DNA of 38,972 nucleotides, taken from the IMG/VR virus record IMGVR_UViG_3300032083_001335, positions 1-38,972 of that record. The stretch is one strand, 5' to 3'. The notes under the pieces were generated by a model. That model searched no databases and had not been told where the DNA came from. It saw only the letters and a program-made list of their open reading frames with translations. The position numbers and the translations under genes are program-made. The stretch is from a virus. The stretch's first letter is position 1. Every line of letters starts with the position of its first letter. Positions 7,192-15,113 of the stretch are shown piece by piece.

Positions 7192-9590
7192 TTTACAATA
7201 ATAGTAAGGAAGAGTTAAACGGCTATCCTTCACCTCTATCTACTAACGAAGAAAAAGCTTCTAATGGCTACGGTCTTAATTACTTTAAGGCTATGTACTA
7301 CGAGTGGAAAAACAACGGAGACGTATATTTTAGAGATACTAAAATGAGGTACTCCCGTAATAGGAGTTACGCTGAAGGTAATCAAGATATAGGTAAGTAC
7401 AAAGACTTGCTTGACGTTCAAGGGGATTCCTCTTACCTTAACATAGACTGGACACCTGTATCTATTATTCCTAAGTTTGTTGACGTTATTATTAACGGTA
7501 TGGTAAACCAAGAGTACGATGTTAAAGCTAAGTCTATAGACCCTATAGCTGCAGCAGAAAGACTTGACAAGAAAAAGAAGATGTTTGCTGACATGATCAA
7601 CAAAGACTTCTTGGAGGATATGGAAGATCAGACAGGTGTACCTATGACTTCTAAAGGTTTTGTAGCTGAAAACCCTGAAGAGATTGAAATGTTTATGGCC
7701 CTTAACTATAAACAAAACGTAGAGATTGCTTTAGAGAAAGCTATTGAGTACACTCTTGATGTAAACGACTACGACGAACTTAAGCGTTATATGATACGTG
7801 ACCTTGTAGTTTTAGGTATATGTGCCGCTAAAACAGAGCTATCTAAAACAGAGGGTGTAAAGATTCGACACGTAGACCCTTCTAATCTTATTACTTCTTT
7901 TTCTGCAAAGCCTGACTTTAAAAACATACGTCACGCTGGAGAGATTTACTCTATTACTATTGCTGATCTTAAACAACAAGCAGGAGACGAGTTTAGTGAG
8001 GAAGAGTACATATCTATAGCTAAACAATACGCAGGAAAAAATAACAACCCTATTAATTATAGCACTACAGCGTTTTATGATAACGGCAGCGAGACTTACG
8101 ATTACGATAAGTTTAGCGTTAACATATTGGACGCTGAGTTTATTACTTCTCACTCCTTAAATTATGAGAAGAAAGAAAATAAACATGGAGGATACTCTGT
8201 AAACAAGAAAGGGCCTAAGTACAAGGCTCCGAAAAAGTCAAAGACTAAAAGAGAAGATCTGGGGTCTACTGTAAAGGTTATATATAAAGGTAAGTACATT
8301 ATAGATACAGACTACATCTTTAACTACGGGTTAATGAAGGATATGCCTAGACCTAAGTCTAACCTTTCAGAAACTAGACTTTCGTATATAGTTTACCAGC
8401 CAAACTTATACAAAATGAAGTCTAAGTCTTTGGTAGATCGTATGATTCCTTTTGCTGACCAGATACAGTTAGCTCACCTTAAGATTCAGCAGGTACTTGC
8501 TAAGGCTAGGCCAAAAGGTGCTGCGTTTGAGGTTGGCTCTTTAGAGAACGTATCTAAAGGAGATGGTGGTACTTTTACTCCTATGGAGCTTCAGGAGATT
8601 TACGATCAAACTGGTAACATTTACTATCGAAGGATAGATGATGAAGGCCAGATGACTGGAGCTATGCCTATACAGGAGTTAGAGAATGGTATTGGTAGAG
8701 ACTTCGGTACTCTTATTAACGTGTATCAGCATAACTTACAGATGCTTCGTGACGTTACAGGTGTCAACGAGGCTAGAGACGCTTCACAACCGTCTAGCGA
8801 AGCTTTGGTGGGTGTACAGAAGTTAGCACTGCTAGCGTCTAACAACGCCACTAGAGATATTAATGACGCTTACCTTAACGTAACAAAAAGAGTATCTCAA
8901 AGCATTACTGTTCGTATGCAGGATTTGGTAAACTTTAAAGGTCTTCATGGTATGTACACCAACGTTATTGGTGAGACTTCTATGCACAGTATAGATATGA
9001 TGAAGAAACTTTCTGTCCACGAGTTTGGTATTACTTTAGATGTAGCACCTAGCGAGGAGGAAAAGCAAATGATGGAACAGAACATACAGGTTTCGTTAGC
9101 TCAGAAAGAACTAAGGCTAGAGGATGCTATTATGATTCGGTCTATTAGAAATATTAAGATGGCTAATCAGATGCTTATCCTTAGAAGGACTAAGTACCAG
9201 AAAGATCAGCAAGCTCAAGCACAGCAGGCTTCAGAACAAAACGCTATGCTACAGCAACAGTCAGCACAACAAGCAGCACAACTTAAGCAGCAGGAGTTGC
9301 AGACTGAGATGCAAATCGAGCAGGCTAAAGCTCAGGCTAAGGTTCAGGCAGATATGCAGCTTAAACAGTTAGAGTATCAGCTTAAAGAGCAGTTCGAGCA
9401 ATCACAGCACGAAAGAAGGCTTAGGGAGATAGAGCTATCCAACCTTGGTAAGGAAGGTCAGGCGTCTATTCAAGGCTCTGTAAGAAAAGATGTTCAACAA
9501 CAGTCTGCTATGAATCAGTCTCAGATGATAGAGCAAAGACAAGGTAAAAGAGGTCCTTTAGGTCAAGAGCAGCAAGAAGTAGAAGAATAA
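7188..9590 (+). CDS. Portal protein
   Basis: This 800-residue protein should form the dodecameric ring at the capsid vertex through which DNA enters and leaves. Evidence: it directly follows terL with an ATGA overlap; the N-terminal region has SYAEGNQDIGKYKDLL and SYLNIDWTPVSIIPKFVDVI, a pattern I know from portals of crAss-like and other Bacteroidetes phages; the region at about 514-545 (HNLQMLRDVTGVNEARDASQ...VGVQKLALLASNNATRDI) matches the portal crown/stem helix pattern. The last part, about 667-745, is a long Gln/Ala/Lys/Glu coiled coil (QQASEQNAMLQQQSAQQ and similar), then a polar, Gln-rich tail. The long C-terminal coiled coil may form a barrel inside the capsid. Identification is by position and pattern. 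Confidence 0.85.
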   Translation: MIYNNSKEELNGYPSPLSTNEEKASNGYGLNYFKAMYYEWKNNGDVYFRDTKMRYSRNRSYAEGNQDIGKYKDLLDVQGDSSYLNIDWTPVSIIPKFVDVIINGMVNQEYDVKAKSIDPIAAAERLDKKKKMFADMINKDFLEDMEDQTGVPMTSKGFVAENPEEIEMFMALNYKQNVEIALEKAIEYTLDVNDYDELKRYMIRDLVVLGICAAKTELSKTEGVKIRHVDPSNLITSFSAKPDFKNIRHAGEIYSITIADLKQQAGDEFSEEEYISIAKQYAGKNNNPINYSTTAFYDNGSETYDYDKFSVNILDAEFITSHSLNYEKKENKHGGYSVNKKGPKYKAPKKSKTKREDLGSTVKVIYKGKYIIDTDYIFNYGLMKDMPRPKSNLSETRLSYIVYQPNLYKMKSKSLVDRMIPFADQIQLAHLKIQQVLAKARPKGAAFEVGSLENVSKGDGGTFTPMELQEIYDQTGNIYYRRIDDEGQMTGAMPIQELENGIGRDFGTLINVYQHNLQMLRDVTGVNEARDASQPSSEALVGVQKLALLASNNATRDINDAYLNVTKRVSQSITVRMQDLVNFKGLHGMYTNVIGETSMHSIDMMKKLSVHEFGITLDVAPSEEEKQMMEQNIQVSLAQKELRLEDAIMIRSIRNIKMANQMLILRRTKYQKDQQAQAQQASEQNAMLQQQSAQQAAQLKQQELQTEMQIEQAKAQAKVQADMQLKQLEYQLKEQFEQSQHERRLREIELSNLGKEGQASIQGSVRKDVQQQSAMNQSQMIEQRQGKRGPLGQEQQEVEE

Positions 9591-9592
9591 TA

Positions 9593-9622
9593 TTGCGATT
9601 GTAAATAAAATCGTTATATTTG
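9593..9622 (+). promoter_or_regulatory. Bacteroidetes-type promoter for the capsid unit
   Basis: TTG at 9593-9595, a 19-base spacer, then TATATTTG at 9615-9622. This fits the Bacteroidetes primary sigma consensus (-33 TTG, -7 TAnnTTTG). It lies in the 58-base gap after the portal gene and 26 bases before the scaffold-like ATG, so a capsid-unit transcript should begin about 7 bases after 9622. Confidence 0.7.
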
Positions 9623-9648
9623 CGAAATAACAGGTAAATTTAATTAAC

Positions 9649-10725
9649 ATGGATATAAGAGAACAATTAGTACAGAAATTTGGGGGAGAGGTTCAACAGG
9701 ACCAACCTCAGCAAAATATTGTTGACTTAACTGGTGATGAAAACCAAGCAGTTGAGACAACAGAAAATACAACTCAGGAAGAACCTGGTGTTGTAGACTT
9801 AACAGGAGAGAGTTCTTTAAATACTGAGGAACCCAATGTTGACGAACCTCAAGGTAGTCAGCAGGAGGAGGGAGAGGAAATCAGTGATGACGAAGTTGTC
9901 TTACAATACCTTAGCGAGAAGCTTGGGCGAGACCTTTCATCATTTGATGATCTTAACACCCCTGGAGCAGAAACAGAAAGTAGTGACTTCGCTAGCGAGC
10001 AGCTTCGAGTTATTAACGACTATGTTAAAAACACAGGGCGTACAGTTCAAGATTACCTAAACACTCAATCTGTTGATTTGTCTGACGTGTCTGACGACGC
10101 TGTAATAAAGGAGTATCTACGTGTAGAGAATCCAAATTTGACTGAAGCTGAGTTAAATGATTATGTTACAGCTACTTACAAAACAGACTCTGAAGAGTAT
10201 ACTGCGAGAGATGTTAACGCTGGTAAGGTTCAGCTTAATAAGGACGCTAGAACTGCTAGAGACTATTTTAACAAAGTGAAAGAGGATTACGCTACACCTT
10301 TAGAGGCTAGTGATCCTGGAGTATCTGCTGAAGAAAGGGTTGAGTGGATTAACGAGATGGAGTCTACGGTTAGTGACTTAGATGGGTTATCCTTTTCTAT
10401 GAACGACCAAGGCGAAGAGTACATTTACAATCTAGACGACGATGCTCGTCAAGAGATTAAAACGTACAACTCTGATCTAGAAAACTTTTTCGACAAGTAT
10501 GTAGACCAAGGCGGTAGCTGGAATTTTGATAAACTTAATACGGATATGTACATCCTAAATAACATCGACAAGATTGTTAGAGGAGTTGCTAATCAGTATA
10601 AGAGCAAAGGAACAGAAAGCGTAATTAATGAGATTAAGAACCCGTCGTTTACACAAGATAAGCAAGCGACGAATCAGAAACAAGAGTCAACTCTCGATAT
10701 GTTAAGAAGACAAATTCTTGGTTAG
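9649..10725 (+). CDS. Scaffold-like acidic head protein
   Basis: This 358-residue, strongly acidic protein lies between portal and major capsid, the usual scaffold slot. The first 90 residues are Gln/Glu/Asp/Thr-rich and probably disordered, with two copies of a V-D-L-T-G motif (IVDLTGDE at 24-31 and VVDLTGES at 48-55). Residues about 95-330 are helical and charged, including EKLGRDLSSFDDL, DDAVIKEYLRVENPNLTEAEL and EEYTARDVNAGKVQLNKDARTARDYFNKVKE patterns broken by short polar loops. The C-terminus (TLDMLRRQILG) is a short basic-amphipathic helix, as scaffolds often use to grip the capsid protein. Scaffolds guide prohead assembly and then leave. No sequence family was firmly recognised, and an internal core protein is an alternative. 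Confidence 0.65.
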   Translation: MDIREQLVQKFGGEVQQDQPQQNIVDLTGDENQAVETTENTTQEEPGVVDLTGESSLNTEEPNVDEPQGSQQEEGEEISDDEVVLQYLSEKLGRDLSSFDDLNTPGAETESSDFASEQLRVINDYVKNTGRTVQDYLNTQSVDLSDVSDDAVIKEYLRVENPNLTEAELNDYVTATYKTDSEEYTARDVNAGKVQLNKDARTARDYFNKVKEDYATPLEASDPGVSAEERVEWINEMESTVSDLDGLSFSMNDQGEEYIYNLDDDARQEIKTYNSDLENFFDKYVDQGGSWNFDKLNTDMYILNNIDKIVRGVANQYKSKGTESVINEIKNPSFTQDKQATNQKQESTLDMLRRQILG

Positions 10726-10742
10726 AAATTAATTATTTATTT

Positions 10743-10760
10743 TAAAAACATAAAAAAATG
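10743..10760 (+). promoter_or_regulatory. A-rich translation leader of the capsid gene
   Basis: The 18 bases taaaaacataaaaaaatg end in the capsid ATG (10758-10760). Seventeen of the 18 are identical to the leader of the next gene at 12176-12193. No Shine-Dalgarno motif is present; A-rich leaders are known to drive strong translation in Bacteroidetes. Confidence 0.55.
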
Positions 10761-12164
10761 GCAACAGTAAATGTAGCTGCAGGAATAGGTGTAACACCTT
10801 CAAATGTAGCGGTTGCGTCAACATCAAATTATATCGGTAGTGACGTTTTGTTAGCATCTTCAGTAGGAACTGCAGCAAACGTACCTTTACATAAACGTGA
10901 TGTAGATGAACAACTAATTAAAAGATACGGTGATCAAGGTATTACTGGATTAATGGAACTTTTAGGTTCTAAAAAAGAAACAACATCAGACACTTTTGAG
11001 CACTATGAAGAAACTCATCTTCATAATACTTTTACGGCTGTTATTACTACAGGTGTATTAACTATAGACACTAGCTCTTTAGATTCTGGATCTAATGATG
11101 GTAACCCAGCACTTCGTGCAGGAGACTTGATTTTAGGTGCTTCGGGTGCTACTTACTATGTTCAAGCAGTTTCTACTGTAGATACATTTGTACTTAAGCA
11201 AGTAGCTGACGGTGCTTTAGCTGTAGCTGATGCAGATACAAAATTCTCTATTATTGGGAATATTTATGCTGAACAAACAGGACAACCAAAAGGTTTAACT
11301 CCTCGTGTTCACCAATACCAAAACAATACTCAAATTATTAAGGAGTCATTTACCGTTTCAGGTTCTGAAGCAACTAATGCTGTTTACGTAAAGGTTAACT
11401 CTCCTGAGTTTGGGTCTGGTTACTTATGGTACTTACAAGGTGAGGCTGATACTTACCAACGTTTCTTAGACTACTCTGAGCTTGCAATGATTGTAGGTGA
11501 CCCTGGTGATGGTACGTTAACTGATGCTGCGACTGACGCTGCAGGTAATGCTCTTAAGCCAACTGAAGGTCTATTAAAGTTTATCGAAAACAAAGGTCAA
11601 AATATGGATCTTGGTTCTTCTGCAATTACAATGGCTGACTTTGACGCTGCTGTTAAGTCTTTAGACAAGTTTAGAGGATCAAAAGAAATGGCTCTTTACG
11701 CAGGTATTGATCTTTCTTTAGATATTGACGACCTATTAGCTTCTCAAGGTGCTTACGCAGCAGGTGGTGCTAACTATGGTACTTTCGCTAACAACAAAGA
11801 TATGGCGTTGAATTTAGGATTTAACTCTTTCTCTCGTGGTGGTTACACTTTCCACAAGAAGACTTATGACCTATTTAACCGTCCTGATTTGTTAGGAGCT
11901 ACTGGCTTCAAATACAATGGTTTCGGTATGTGTATTCCTATGGATTCGCAAAAAGATGCTAAGTCTGGTGAGAAGATTCCTTCGCTTCGTATGAGATACA
12001 AAGCAGCTAACGGATACTCTCGTGAGATGGAGCACTGGTTGACAGGTTCTGCAGTTCTACAAAACAAAACTAACGAAACAGATGAGTTACGTTGTAACTA
12101 CAGAACTGAACGTGGTTTTGAAGGATTTGCTCCTAACCGTTTCTTATTGTTCAAGAAATCATAA
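10758..12164 (+). CDS. Major capsid protein
   Basis: This encodes 468 residues forming the icosahedral shell. It follows portal and scaffold-like genes, has a strong A-rich leader, and is followed by a small capsid-associated gene and a terminator, all typical for the most highly expressed phage gene. The region at about 48-93 (RDVDEQLIKRYGDQGITGLM...FEHYEETHLHNTF) resembles the N-arm and E-loop segment of capsid proteins from Cellulophaga podoviruses and crAss-like phages. The rest has alternating strands and helices consistent with an HK97 fold, with an inserted-looking beta-rich part (about 95-160, LTIDTSSLDSGSN...) and the late region EMALYAGIDLSLDIDDL. No Cys-rich or crosslinking site is evident. 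The fold is not visible directly, so this is a position-and-pattern call. Confidence 0.82.
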   Translation: MATVNVAAGIGVTPSNVAVASTSNYIGSDVLLASSVGTAANVPLHKRDVDEQLIKRYGDQGITGLMELLGSKKETTSDTFEHYEETHLHNTFTAVITTGVLTIDTSSLDSGSNDGNPALRAGDLILGASGATYYVQAVSTVDTFVLKQVADGALAVADADTKFSIIGNIYAEQTGQPKGLTPRVHQYQNNTQIIKESFTVSGSEATNAVYVKVNSPEFGSGYLWYLQGEADTYQRFLDYSELAMIVGDPGDGTLTDAATDAAGNALKPTEGLLKFIENKGQNMDLGSSAITMADFDAAVKSLDKFRGSKEMALYAGIDLSLDIDDLLASQGAYAAGGANYGTFANNKDMALNLGFNSFSRGGYTFHKKTYDLFNRPDLLGATGFKYNGFGMCIPMDSQKDAKSGEKIPSLRMRYKAANGYSREMEHWLTGSAVLQNKTNETDELRCNYRTERGFEGFAPNRFLLFKKS

Positions 12165-12175
12165 TTATTAATATA

Positions 12176-12193
12176 TAAAAACATAAGAAAATG
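12176..12193 (+). promoter_or_regulatory. A-rich translation leader, copy of capsid leader
   Basis: The 18 bases taaaaacataagaaaatg end in the ATG at 12191-12193 and differ at one position from the leader of the capsid gene at 10743-10760. It probably serves to match expression of the two virion proteins. Confidence 0.55.
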
Positions 12194-12574
12194 GAAAAGT
12201 ATTTTTACGTAAGACAAGACTCTACATTAGCAAATGATGATGACGAGACTGCTGGATCAACAGTATTCAAAGTTTCTGACCTAATTAGTATGGGTTCTGC
12301 CTCTGACACTGCTTTAGCTTTACGATTTAAACCTCGTTTTAACGCTTTTAGTGGTGGAGAAGGTGCTAATGTTGATTATAAAACAGACTCTGTTACATTA
12401 ACAGTTGCAACTAATAATCAAAAAGCTGTTATAGAAGCAATATGTGCTGCTATAGCTGTTCCACAAATTGCTGGTTCACCAAACTTGATTAATTTGTATG
12501 ATGCAGTTAATGCGACTACTGATATTACAGGAGTTTCTGGAGCTTCAGTAGCTCTTGCAGCAGCTCAAGCTTAA
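12191..12574 (+). CDS. Small capsid-associated protein, decoration-type candidate
   Basis: This 127-residue protein directly follows the major capsid gene and shares its leader sequence. It starts MEKYFYVRQDSTLANDDDET and has the stretch DYKTDSVTLTVATNNQKAVIEAICAAI (about 62-88), then a Gly/Ala/Ser-rich C-terminus (DITGVSGASVALAAAQA). I recall small proteins of this pattern after capsid genes in marine phages, without a proven function. It could be a capsid decoration (cement) protein, given its gene position and expected high expression. It is followed at once by a strong terminator. Confidence 0.6.
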   Translation: MEKYFYVRQDSTLANDDDETAGSTVFKVSDLISMGSASDTALALRFKPRFNAFSGGEGANVDYKTDSVTLTVATNNQKAVIEAICAAIAVPQIAGSPNLINLYDAVNATTDITGVSGASVALAAAQA

Positions 12575-12598
12575 TAAGGAACTATTAGCTATATTACT

Positions 12599-12622
12599 GG
12601 AGGGGAGAAATCCCCTCCTTTT
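12599..12622 (+). terminator. Strong terminator after the capsid unit
   Basis: A perfect 8-bp stem, GGAGGGGA and TCCCCTCC, with a GAAA (GNRA) tetraloop at 12607-12610, followed by TTTT at 12619-12622. It lies 25 bases past the stop of the small capsid-associated gene, and so ends the unit that starts at the promoter at 9593-9622. Confidence 0.85.
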
Positions 12623-12652
12623 ATAACTTTAATTTAATTTTAGACAATTATT

Positions 12653-13534
12653 ATGACTACGAAAAACAAAAGGAAGGCTGTAGTGCCTCCATCAACTAGT
12701 AAGGTAGAAGCTAAGGCTCCCTTAACAGAAAAAAAGTTTGTACCTCAGTTTACAAACAAAGGACAAGAGTATAAGGCTTCTGTTTATATTTTAGCAACTA
12801 ATGCTAAAAACCCAAGAACTAAAATGCCTCAATATCCTGTAGTTTCCTTATTAAAGGCTGAGGACATTATATTTGATCCTGAAACAGGGGAAAATAAAAA
12901 AATTAGATACGTTCCTGGAGAGTCATCTATATTTGCTGACGATCAACCAGAGGGTGTTAGAATGAGAGAACCTATTGCTTTTAATAATGGTTTTCTTTTT
13001 GTAGATCACACAAACCCTACACTTAAAAAATACTTAGACACTTGTAACGCTAACGGTAGTAATCCACATAGGATTAAGTCTAAATCTATAACATTTAAAG
13101 AAAAGGATAGCGAAAAAGATGCTCAACAAAAAATAGCTAAGGTGGCCGATGTTATGGACGCTGTGCAAAGTGCTCTTAAAATGCCTTTAAATGAGCTTAT
13201 AGGGTACGCTAAAGTGTTAGGTATTAAGACTGATAAGAGTGTTGATGAGATTCGCTGGGATATGAAGGTTCAGGCAGAAAAAAATCCTACCGCTTTCTTA
13301 GCAGGAATGAACGACCCACGAACAGAAATGAAGCAGTTGTTGCTTATGGCTCAAGAGTCAAGTATCATTTCTATGAAGAAAACAGGGATTACTTGGGTGT
13401 CTTCAGGGAACACTATTTGTGTACCTGCAATTGGAGTTAAACCTATCGACAGGATGGTAGACTTCTGCTCTGAAGGAGAAGGAGAACAGATCTATGCTGA
13501 GATAGAGAGAAGACTTCAAGCTCTTAATGGATAA
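12653..13534 (+). CDS. Phage structural-type protein with HeH/LEM-like C-terminal segment
   Basis: This 293-residue protein is isolated between two terminators. The N-terminal 30 residues are basic and Lys/Pro-rich (disordered). Residues about 40-125 form a beta-rich part with YILATNAKNPRTKMPQYP, then KKIRYVPGESSIFADDQPEG and REPIAFNNGFLFVDHTNP. I recall similar 'RYV.GE.SIF.DDQ' patterns in structural-region proteins of marine phages. Residues about 178-215 (LNELIGYAKVLGIKTDKSVDEIRWDMKVQAEKNPTAF, read as consecutive halves) resemble a HeH/LEM helix-extended-helix, a fold found in phage DNA-binding and assembly proteins. There is no enzyme motif. It may be a minor virion or capsid-assembly protein. 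A weak -7-like TAATTTTA sits at 12635-12642, so it may have its own promoter. Confidence 0.6.
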   Translation: MTTKNKRKAVVPPSTSKVEAKAPLTEKKFVPQFTNKGQEYKASVYILATNAKNPRTKMPQYPVVSLLKAEDIIFDPETGENKKIRYVPGESSIFADDQPEGVRMREPIAFNNGFLFVDHTNPTLKKYLDTCNANGSNPHRIKSKSITFKEKDSEKDAQQKIAKVADVMDAVQSALKMPLNELIGYAKVLGIKTDKSVDEIRWDMKVQAEKNPTAFLAGMNDPRTEMKQLLLMAQESSIISMKKTGITWVSSGNTICVPAIGVKPIDRMVDFCSEGEGEQIYAEIERRLQALNG

Positions 13535-13558
13535 TGACTTAATGTAATATATGTAATT

Positions 13559-13587
13559 AAAGGGGGCTTTGTGCTCCCTTTTTTTTT
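13559..13587 (+). terminator. Terminator before the connector genes
   Basis: The stem AAAGGGGGC (13559-13567) pairs with GCTCCCTTT (13573-13581) around the loop TTTGT, with one G-T pair, and runs into an uninterrupted T tract to 13587. It ends the transcript of the 293-residue gene and lies just upstream of a promoter-like element. Confidence 0.85.
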
Positions 13588-13605
13588 ATATACCGATTTA
13601 TTTTG

Positions 13606-13613
13606 TATTTTTG
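13606..13613 (+). promoter_or_regulatory. Candidate promoter -7 element
   Basis: TATTTTTG fits TAnnTTTG of Bacteroidetes promoters and lies 22 bases before the ATG at 13636, directly after a terminator, which argues that transcription restarts here. No TTG is present about 19 bases upstream (the terminator T tract occupies that position), so the match is only half of a consensus. Confidence 0.4.
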
Positions 13614-13635
13614 CTATTGAATAAATATTACTATA

Positions 13636-14379
13636 ATGACAATTGATGAAATATATAGACTCGTGCAAGCCTTTGCTAGCAAGGATCAGAGGGGTTTTAT
13701 AACTCCTTCTGAGTTTAACTTGATGGCACAGCAAGCAGAGCTAGAACTATACAACGAGAGACTCCAGGTAGTTATGGAAGGCTCGCAGGCTAAAAAGATT
13801 GCAGGTTACTACAAGAAGGGTCTAACACCTGCTGTAGCAGAACAAGACATACTTACATTTTTATATAAAGGTGAAATTACTTTAACTAAAGGTGAAGGAG
13901 CTATTCTTTCTGACTATGTATGTCAATTATATGCCACCACTTACACTTTGTCGGTATTAAATTCAAAAACCCAAAAGTACGAAGATAAAACCTTTGCTTT
14001 ACTGCAGCATGCCGTAGATGTAGTAACAACAAAAAATGTAGGACAAATACAAAGAAGTTCTTTAGTAAAACCTTCTCTTGATTTTCCAGTAGCTCTTTTG
14101 TCGTCAAATACTGGGTCTGTAAAGGTTTCTGTATTCCCAAACACTATAACTGAGGTTTCTTGCTACTACTACCTATACAATAATAAACCTACATGGAATT
14201 ACGTTACTATAGCAGGAAAACCTGTTTACGACTCTTCTAACTCTGCAGCTTTTTTAATATCTAGTAGATGTCATGGAGAGCTAGTTATAAAGATACTAGG
14301 ATACTTAGGAGTAAGTATAAGAGAGGCTGACTTAGTAAACTACGCTCAAGCTAAAGAGGTTGAACAAGATAAAGTATAA
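13636..14379 (+). CDS. Head-tail connector-like (neck) protein
   Basis: This 247-residue protein follows a terminator and a promoter-like element. The N-terminus MTIDEIYRLVQAFASKDQRGFITPSEFNLMAQQAELELYNERL matches a pattern I recall from structural proteins of Bacteroidetes phages just upstream of the tail gene ('DEIYRLV...K.QRG.I.P.EFN'). The middle has beta strands and a polar segment (about 75-170), and the C-terminus is acidic-helical (AQAKEVEQDKV). Two consecutive connector-like genes here could form the adaptor and ring layers below the portal of a short-tailed phage. It ends two bases before the next ATG. The assignment is from position and motif. Confidence 0.6.
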   Translation: MTIDEIYRLVQAFASKDQRGFITPSEFNLMAQQAELELYNERLQVVMEGSQAKKIAGYYKKGLTPAVAEQDILTFLYKGEITLTKGEGAILSDYVCQLYATTYTLSVLNSKTQKYEDKTFALLQHAVDVVTTKNVGQIQRSSLVKPSLDFPVALLSSNTGSVKVSVFPNTITEVSCYYYLYNNKPTWNYVTIAGKPVYDSSNSAAFLISSRCHGELVIKILGYLGVSIREADLVNYAQAKEVEQDKV

Positions 14380-14381
14380 TT

Positions 14382-15107
14382 ATGAGTAAATATATTTCTA
14401 TAAAAGATATAGTTAACGATCTTCAATTGATGATAGATGATACGTCTTATGATAAAGACGCTCACATTTATCAAATTAGAATGTTAGCACTTCAAGGGCT
14501 TAGGGAACTTACATTTGACGCAGAACAAAGGATTAAAGCTGTAGATAAAGTGGTGGACTCTAACTTATCCTTTGGAACCCCTAACGATTTAGTTGATATA
14601 AAAAGAATAGGGTTTTTAGATGATAAAAATGTTTTTCACCCTTTCTCTAACGACAATAATTTAAGTATTAACGGAGCATCTAAAGCTAACATTTTAAGGA
14701 GCTCTAGCGATGATGAAAATAATCCTTACTACCACACAGACTTAGGTAAAAAGTTTGGCGTAGGAGGAGGTCAAAACTCTTTAGGGTACTACAGACTTGA
14801 TAGAGAAGATAACGCTATATTTTTCTCTTCTAACCTAAAAGGAAAAACAGTTTATTTAGAGTATATAGCTGACACAGCAACATCCACTAATCCAAAAATT
14901 CATGTTTTTTGTGAAGAAGCTTTAAGGTGTTATGTATACTATAAGTATATTCAGCGTAAGCGTGGCGTTCCTGCTAACGAGAAGCAGATAGCTAAAAGAG
15001 CCTACTACAACGAGAAAAGATTAGCTAGAGCTCGAATGATGAACTTTAGCAAAGAAGAGGCTATGCAAGTTTCTAGAAAAGCATTTAAACAATCTCCAAA
15101 GATTTAA
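14382..15107 (+). CDS. Head-tail adaptor / tail-ring-like protein
   Basis: This 241-residue protein is the gene between the neck-like protein and the giant tail protein, the usual slot for a tail tubular A-like ring protein of podoviruses. It has an alpha-rich N-terminus (IKDIVNDLQLMIDDTSYDKD, then HIYQIRMLALQGLRELTFDA), a beta middle (LSFGTPNDLVDIKRIGF; NAIFFSSNLKGKTVYLEYIA), and a C-terminal helical part HVFCEEALRCYVYYKYIQRK...AYYNEKRLARARMM...SRKAFKQSPKI. The 'EEALR.Y.YYKYIQ...AYYNE.R.ARAR' pattern is one I associate with connector proteins of crAss-like and Cellulophaga phages. It lies 2 bases after the previous gene and 6 before the next. Confidence 0.65.
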   Translation: MSKYISIKDIVNDLQLMIDDTSYDKDAHIYQIRMLALQGLRELTFDAEQRIKAVDKVVDSNLSFGTPNDLVDIKRIGFLDDKNVFHPFSNDNNLSINGASKANILRSSSDDENNPYYHTDLGKKFGVGGGQNSLGYYRLDREDNAIFFSSNLKGKTVYLEYIADTATSTNPKIHVFCEEALRCYVYYKYIQRKRGVPANEKQIAKRAYYNEKRLARARMMNFSKEEAMQVSRKAFKQSPKI

Positions 15108-15113
15108 TAGATA

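Noticed and set aside
7236-7715. 159-codon open frame on the minus strand inside the portal gene
   Set aside because: It is antisense to a strongly supported portal gene, has no recognisable motifs, and its Val/Tyr/Phe-heavy composition is what the reverse of this AT-rich coding strand gives.
9718-9813. VDLTG repeats as SUMO-interacting motifs
   Set aside because: SUMO is eukaryotic; the similarity is chance for a bacterial virus protein.
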